Assembly (NCBI GenBank): GCA_934663655.1
Contig: CAKUKT010000065.1
Coordinates: 1 to 10,526, forward strand
Source of the DNA: an uncultured Victivallaceae bacterium
Lineage (GTDB): Bacteria; Verrucomicrobiota; Lentisphaeria; Victivallales; Victivallaceae
Direction: 5' to 3'
Length of the DNA: 10,526 bases
Made by a program: the position numbers and the translations under genes. The stretch's first letter is position 1. Each line of letters begins with the position of its first letter. Shown here in pieces: positions 7,828-10,526 of this stretch. Below the pieces are notes generated by a model. That model made no database searches, had not been told where the DNA came from, and saw only the letters and a list, made by a program, of their open reading frames with translations.

Positions 7828-8825
7828 TTTTGTCTTCCGATGGTTTGATAATTTTTTTCACTCGAATCACTCAATTTCTCCGCCGCCCGCAGCCGGGCCG
7901 GAGCAGAACGCGGGTTGAGACGCAGTTCCCCGGGCGAAGCCGTGACCGGGCGGTGCGTAAGTTGCCGCAACGTCGCCCGGTGATTGCAACGGCATTCCGG
8001 CAACCCGGGCGGGCAGATACAGTCGGCCGCCCCGTCCCGGAAAAAATTCTTGACCAGCCGGTCCTCCAGCGAATGAAAGGATATCACCACCAGTCTACCG
8101 CCCGGAGATAAAAGTTTCATGGCGTTCTCCAATCCCCGTTCCAGCTGGCCGAGTTCGTCGTTGACCGCGATGCGCAGCGCCTGAAAGACCAGCGTCGGCG
8201 ACGGCAACTTGCCGGGACGCGACCGTCCGAGAACCTCATCACACAACGTCACCAGATCCCCGGTCGTCGCAAACGGCGTACTCTGCCGCTTCTCCACCAC
8301 CGCCGCCGCCAGTCGTTTCGCCGATTTAAGTTCGCCGAAATCGCGGAAAATTCGCGCCAGTTCCGCCTCGTCGGCCCGGTTCAACAACCGCGCCGCGGTA
8401 AGTTCCCCACGGCGATCCATCCGCATATCCAGCGGAGCCGCCGGATCCAGGCGCCAGGCAAACCCACGCCCGGGAATGTCAAGCTGCGGAGAACTCACTC
8501 CGATATCCAGCAATATCCCATCGACCTCCCGCCAGTTGCAAGCCGCGGCGATCTCCCTCATATCGGCATAGTCGCCGCGCCGGAGCATCACTCGGTCACC
8601 GGCAAAAGCCAGCCGGACGGCAGCCGCCGTCAGAGCGGCATCATCACGATCAATTCCGAGCAACTCCAATCGCGGATAACGCTCAAGCAGCAGCGCACTG
8701 TGCCCGCCACCGCCAACTGTGCCGTCCACCAGCCGAACCGGACGATCAGTCGGGAAAAGCAGATATTCCAGCACCGCCCCGGTCAGCACCGGCACATGGT
8801 TGAAACTCTCCGCCGTGTCCGCCAT
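7824..8825 (-). CDS. rsmH: 16S rRNA (cytosine-1402-N4)-methyltransferase RsmH (MraW)
   Basis: RsmH transfers a methyl group from S-adenosylmethionine to N4 of C1402 in 16S rRNA, in the ribosomal P site. The 333-residue protein has the family's motifs in order: NHVPVL near the N-terminus, the SAM loop DGTVGGGGHS (34-43), GIDRD (57-61), DGILLDIGVSSPQLD (102-116) with the family block GFAWRLDPAAPLDMRMD, then FQALRIAVNDEL (214-225) and VVISFHSLEDRLVKNFF (246-262). A CxC...CxC cluster at 269-280 matches the cysteine-rich loop seen in many members. The ATG at 8825 shares one base with the mraZ stop (TGATG), with AAGGGG 8 nt upstream; a TTG one codon earlier is a poorer start. The order mraZ-rsmH-ftsL is the standard head of a dcw cluster. 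Confidence 0.97.
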   Translation of the reverse strand: MADTAESFNHVPVLTGAVLEYLLFPTDRPVRLVDGTVGGGGHSALLLERYPRLELLGIDRDDAALTAAAVRLAFAGDRVMLRRGDYADMREIAAACNWREVDGILLDIGVSSPQLDIPGRGFAWRLDPAAPLDMRMDRRGELTAARLLNRADEAELARIFRDFGELKSAKRLAAAVVEKRQSTPFATTGDLVTLCDEVLGRSRPGKLPSPTLVFQALRIAVNDELGQLERGLENAMKLLSPGGRLVVISFHSLEDRLVKNFFRDGAADCICPPGLPECRCNHRATLRQLTHRPVTASPGELRLNPRSAPARLRAAEKLSDSSEKNYQTIGRQK

Positions 8826-9325
8826 CAATTATTCCCCTTGCCGCCAAGCAGACTGAGCAGCCCGGCCAGTCCATCGTCGCCATCACATACCCGCTGAATT
8901 TCATCGAGACATCCGGAAATATCCGCCCGGTCATACTCCTCCCATACCTGCGGCGAACACAGCCTGATATGGGTGACCGATCCCACCATCACCAGCCGGT
9001 CGGCGACATCAATCGAATCGAGCATCGCCCGATCCAGTACAATTCGTCCCTGCCGGTCGCAGCGGCAGCGCTTCGATCTCGCGCCGATACGTGACAAAGC
9101 CATCTGCATCCGGGGATTGGCGATGGCCAGACGTCCGGCGCGGCCGACAAATTCCATGAAGGTATCCAGCGGCAGCAGCACCAGTGCCTTCTCCCGGGTC
9201 GGCAGCAATACCAGCTCGGTCTCACCGTCACGATTGCGCCAACTGCTCGGCAGAGAGACCCGGCACTGGGAATCGAGTACATGCTCGAACTTCTCCAGAA
9301 ATACCATTGGTGCGCCGTCGGCCAT
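8825..9325 (-). CDS. mraZ: Transcriptional regulator MraZ
   Basis: MraZ is a double AbrB/SpoVT-like DNA-binding protein that forms ring oligomers and controls its own dcw operon. The 166-residue product has the two expected half-domains: one at about 10-50 (EKFEHVLDSQCRVSLPSSWR) and one at about 84-125 (SKRCRCDRQGRIVLDRAML), plus an extra C-terminal tail (about 140-166, GDDGLAGLLSLLGGKGNN). In the first repeat the conserved DxxGR DNA-contact motif reads DSQCR, with Cys21 where Gly is usual; the second is intact (DRQGR). The ATG at 9325 has AGGAGG 9 nt upstream. Starting at residue 7 (MVFLEKFEH) would resemble more typical MraZ starts but lacks a ribosome binding site. The gene heads the five-gene - strand operon, directly below a strong promoter and a repeat array it may bind. 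Confidence 0.93.
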   Translation of the reverse strand: MADGAPMVFLEKFEHVLDSQCRVSLPSSWRNRDGETELVLLPTREKALVLLPLDTFMEFVGRAGRLAIANPRMQMALSRIGARSKRCRCDRQGRIVLDRAMLDSIDVADRLVMVGSVTHIRLCSPQVWEEYDRADISGCLDEIQRVCDGDDGLAGLLSLLGGKGNN

Positions 9326-9336
9326 AAGGCCATTCC

Positions 9337-9380
9337 TCCTATTTATACCTATTTATACCTATTTATACCTACACGTACCT
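9337..9380 (-). repeat. 10-bp-period direct repeats upstream of mraZ, candidate MraZ operator
   Basis: On the - strand the units are AGGTACGTGT, three identical AGGTATAAAT copies (9341-9370), and then AGGA, whose AGG is the start of the AGGAGG ribosome binding site (9335-9340). AGG thus recurs five times at exactly 10-bp spacing, on one face of the helix. In E. coli, MraZ binds direct TGGG-type repeats with the same 10-bp period between promoter and gene. The core here differs (AGGT), so assignment as the MraZ operator rests on period and location. The array overlaps the expected transcription start (about 9374), the whole leader and the ribosome binding site. Confidence 0.7.
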
Positions 9381-9409
9381 ATTTTACCATACTTTCACCA
9401 TTTTGTCAA
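9381..9409 (-). promoter_or_regulatory. Strong sigma70-type promoter of the mraZ-rsmH-ftsL-ftsI-U32 operon
   Basis: TTGACA (9404-9409) and TAAAAT (9381-9386) are separated by 17 bp, with TGG just before the -10 as an extended -10 element. Upstream of the -35 lies an A/T tract (9416-9427) that could act as an UP element. Transcription should start near 9374, inside the first AGGT repeat, giving a leader of about 49 nt. This is close to the consensus, so regulation by a repressor is plausible. Confidence 0.8.
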
Positions 9410-9412
9410 CCC

Positions 9413-9465
9413 GTTTGAAAAAATTTTGCGTTTTTTATTGATTTATTTTTGATATTTTTTCAAAC
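9413..9465. repeat. Perfect 12-bp inverted repeat in the mraZ-marR intergenic region
   Basis: GTTTGAAAAAAT at 9413-9424 is repeated in inverted orientation as ATTTTTTCAAAC at 9454-9465, with a 29-bp AT-rich spacer. Arm centres are 41 bp apart, about four helical turns. The left arm lies just upstream of the mraZ -35. It is not followed by a terminator-like T tract and the spacer is too long for a typical intrinsic terminator. It could be a pair of sites for a regulator shared by the divergent operons. Function unknown. Confidence 0.5.
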
Positions 9466-9483
9466 ATTAAAACTATTTTTATA

Positions 9484-9512
9484 TTGAAATTATAAAACCC
9501 GAGAGATATATT
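9484..9512 (+). promoter_or_regulatory. Sigma70-type promoter of the marR-adaptor operon
   Basis: TTGAAA (9484-9489) and TATATT (9507-9512) are spaced by 17 bp. Transcription would begin near 9519, about 42 nt before the ATG of the MarR-family gene. The promoter is divergent from the mraZ promoter, with about 74 bp between the two -35 elements. Confidence 0.65.
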
Positions 9513-9530
9513 AGGAATCAAAATAATATA
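9507..9530. promoter_or_regulatory. Candidate MarR-family operator over the -10 and transcription start
   Basis: TATATTA (9507-9513) and TAATATA (9524-9530) are perfect 7-bp inverted arms around a 10-bp spacer. The left arm contains the -10 hexamer and the dyad covers the expected start site. MarR proteins usually repress their own operon from AT-rich palindromes of about 16-24 bp at this place. Because the region is AT-rich, chance occurrence cannot be excluded. Confidence 0.4.
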
Positions 9531-9560
9531 GTTCCCGAAAATTACCCAGGAGTGAACCCC

Positions 9561-10034
9561 ATGGAAAACAATTCTTCACCTATCTTTCAGTGGCGGCTGT
9601 TCTTCCGGGTCGCCGAATCGATCCGCAACTACCATAACCGCAACCACCGCCGCAATCTTCACCCTGAACCCACCGTTGCTCAGATCCGGGTGATGAGTTG
9701 CGTGCTCATGTCGCCGGAAAAATGCGTGAAGCTCAAGGAGATCGCCGGTGAACTCGGAATAACGCCGGGCGCCGCCTCCCAGCTGGTGGATTCCCTGGTT
9801 CAGCCCGGATTTCTGGAACGCCGTCCAGATCCCCGGGATCGCCGCGCCGTGCAGGTGACCCTCTCCCCGGACGGGCGAAAACTCTTTGACGAGGTTGACG
9901 GCGAGTTCAGTCGTCTCTTCGACGAACTCACCGCCGGTGTGGATCCCAAAAAACTTGAAATCTGCCGCGAGGTTTTTCTGTCCATTCTTGAAGCACTCGA
10001 AACGAGAAAAGGTCTTCACAATTCAAAGGAATGA
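9561..10034 (+). CDS. MarR-family winged-helix transcriptional regulator
   Basis: MarR-type proteins are dimeric repressors, often of efflux or stress genes, released by small ligands. The 157-residue product has the family layout: N-terminal dimerisation helices (about 10-35), PTVAQIRVMSCVL (37-49), the helix-turn-helix VKLKEIAGELGITPGAASQLVDSLVQPGFLERRPD (about 56-90), the wing signature DPRDRRAVQVTLSPDG (90-105), and C-terminal dimer helices (108-150). The ATG at 9561 is chosen because AGGAG (9548-9552) stands 8 nt upstream; a GTG at 9552, three codons earlier, overlaps that site and is unlikely. It is followed 5 bp later by an RND-type adaptor gene, so it probably controls an efflux operon of which it is the first gene. 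The ligand cannot be told from the sequence. Confidence 0.9.
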   Translation: MENNSSPIFQWRLFFRVAESIRNYHNRNHRRNLHPEPTVAQIRVMSCVLMSPEKCVKLKEIAGELGITPGAASQLVDSLVQPGFLERRPDPRDRRAVQVTLSPDGRKLFDEVDGEFSRLFDELTAGVDPKKLEICREVFLSILEALETRKGLHNSKE

Positions 10035-10039
10035 TCCAT

Positions 10040-10513
10040 ATGAAAAAAGTTCCGTTTATTCTGGGAAGCGCCTTTGTTGCGCTGGTCGCCAATTCCGCCT
10101 CCCCTATGAGTGAAATTCCGAGACCGGTGGTGGAAGTAGGTTCCGCCGTGCTGACTCAAGACACTGAAAGCCGCCGATATACCGGACAAGTGGTTTCGAT
10201 TTCGGAAGTTCGGATCGTTCCCCGGGTATCCGGGGAAATTTTGGAAGTCGGTTTTGCGGATGGTTCAGTCGTCGAAGCGGGGCAGATGCTCTATCGGCTC
10301 GATCCGATCCAGTACGAAGCGGCGGTCAAAAGCGCCGAGGCGAAAATCGCCGAATGTAAAGCCAAACTCGAATACGCAGACCACAATTACAACCACAATC
10401 TCACCCTCTACGAAAAACAGGCGACCAGCCGCGACCTTCTGGAAAATACTAAGAACCTATCCCTAAATAACAGCAAGTTTTCGATAAATTATAACCGTTG
10501 CGGCAAGGTGTAG
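10040..10513 (+). CDS. RND/HlyD-type efflux periplasmic adaptor, 3'-disrupted remnant
   Basis: Adaptors of this family (AcrA-like) link an inner-membrane pump to an outer-membrane channel. Counting from the ATG at 10040 (AAAGGA 9 nt upstream, inside the end of marR; an ATG at 10031 is too close to it) there is a signal peptide at 1-20 (KK, hydrophobic core, ANSA end, no lipobox Cys), a first beta-barrel strand region (SRRYTGQVVSISEVRIVPRVSGEI, 45-67), the lipoyl half-motif with GSVVEAGQMLYRLDP (75-89), and the first hairpin helix (QYEAAVKSAEAKIAECKAKLEYADHNYNHNLTLYEKQATSRDLLENTKN, 91-139). About residue 139 homology stops: the last 18 residues (LSLNNSKFSINYNRCGKV) do not look like an adaptor and a TAG follows at 10511. 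A full protein would be about 350-400 residues, so the second helix, closing lipoyl half and barrel domains are missing. It is probably non-functional. No pump gene is visible in the window. Confidence 0.82.
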   Translation: MKKVPFILGSAFVALVANSASPMSEIPRPVVEVGSAVLTQDTESRRYTGQVVSISEVRIVPRVSGEILEVGFADGSVVEAGQMLYRLDPIQYEAAVKSAEAKIAECKAKLEYADHNYNHNLTLYEKQATSRDLLENTKNLSLNNSKFSINYNRCGKV

Positions 10514-10526
10514 CAAAGCTTCATAT
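10450..10526. mobile_element. Foreign AT-rich segment breaking the adaptor gene; possible insertion-element end
   Basis: From about 10450 (between codons 137 and 140 of the adaptor) GC content drops to roughly 37 percent and none of the three forward frames continues the adaptor. All carry stops within 80 bases, so a simple frameshift does not explain it. The segment begins near CTAAGAACCTATCCCTAA, which has the general look of an insertion-sequence terminus, perhaps of the IS5 type, but I cannot match it to a named element. Only one edge is in the window, so neither the opposite terminal repeat nor a target duplication can be seen. A deletion junction or assembly artefact is possible. Confidence 0.4.

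Noticed and set aside
8989..9333. Alternative ATG at 9333 just after AGGAGG, giving a 114-codon frame inside mraZ
   Set aside because: It lies one base from the ribosome binding site, too close for normal initiation, and the frame gives no MraZ-like or other recognisable protein.
9341..9370. Three exact 10-bp repeats as a CRISPR-like or microsatellite array
   Set aside because: Units are too short and have no spacers; their phase with the promoter and ribosome binding site fits an operator better, though replication slippage may have helped create them.
10440..10513. Frameshift as the cause of the adaptor truncation
   Set aside because: None of the three forward frames after about 10456 resumes an adaptor helix, and the base composition changes at the same place.

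Overview
The window is a GC-rich bacterial chromosome segment, mostly housekeeping genes packed with short overlaps. The encoded proteins (a class B penicillin-binding protein, an RND-type periplasmic adaptor with a signal peptide, MurJ) point to a Gram-negative bacterium with peptidoglycan. The divergent MraZ, the short dcw-type cluster and the RlhA-like U32 protein beside it would fit the PVC group, perhaps Lentisphaerota. That is a weak inference from protein character only; there is no rRNA or marker gene to settle it.

Layout. On the + strand at the left, the 3' part of pdxJ (vitamin B6 synthesis) overlaps murJ (lipid II flippase). murJ runs tail to tail into a DegT/DnrJ/EryC1-family aminotransferase on the - strand, with a 13-bp overlap. 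The aminotransferase has its own promoter-like sequence. To its right, from about 9409 down to 3523, lies one - strand operon: mraZ - rsmH - ftsL - ftsI-like - U32 protein, an abbreviated division and cell-wall cluster. All junctions are overlaps or very short gaps, so the five genes are probably co-transcribed from one strong sigma70-type promoter upstream of mraZ. Between that promoter and the mraZ start sits a 10-bp-period direct repeat array in the position expected for a MraZ operator.

Right of the AT-rich intergenic region (about 9326-9560), a divergent + strand operon starts with a MarR-family regulator, followed 5 bp later by an RND/HlyD-type adaptor gene. The adaptor is cut off after about 138 codons. 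From about 10450 the sequence becomes AT-rich, encodes no adaptor residues in any frame, and closes the reading frame with a stop. This looks like the end of an inserted element or another rearrangement in an efflux operon.

The most interesting points are the mraZ repeat array together with an altered DNA-binding motif in MraZ, the U32 protein occupying the place where murE usually follows ftsI, the dyads in the mraZ-marR intergenic region, and the broken efflux adaptor. I found no RNA genes, CRISPR array or clearly new multi-gene system. No non-coding stretch exceeds 300 bases.
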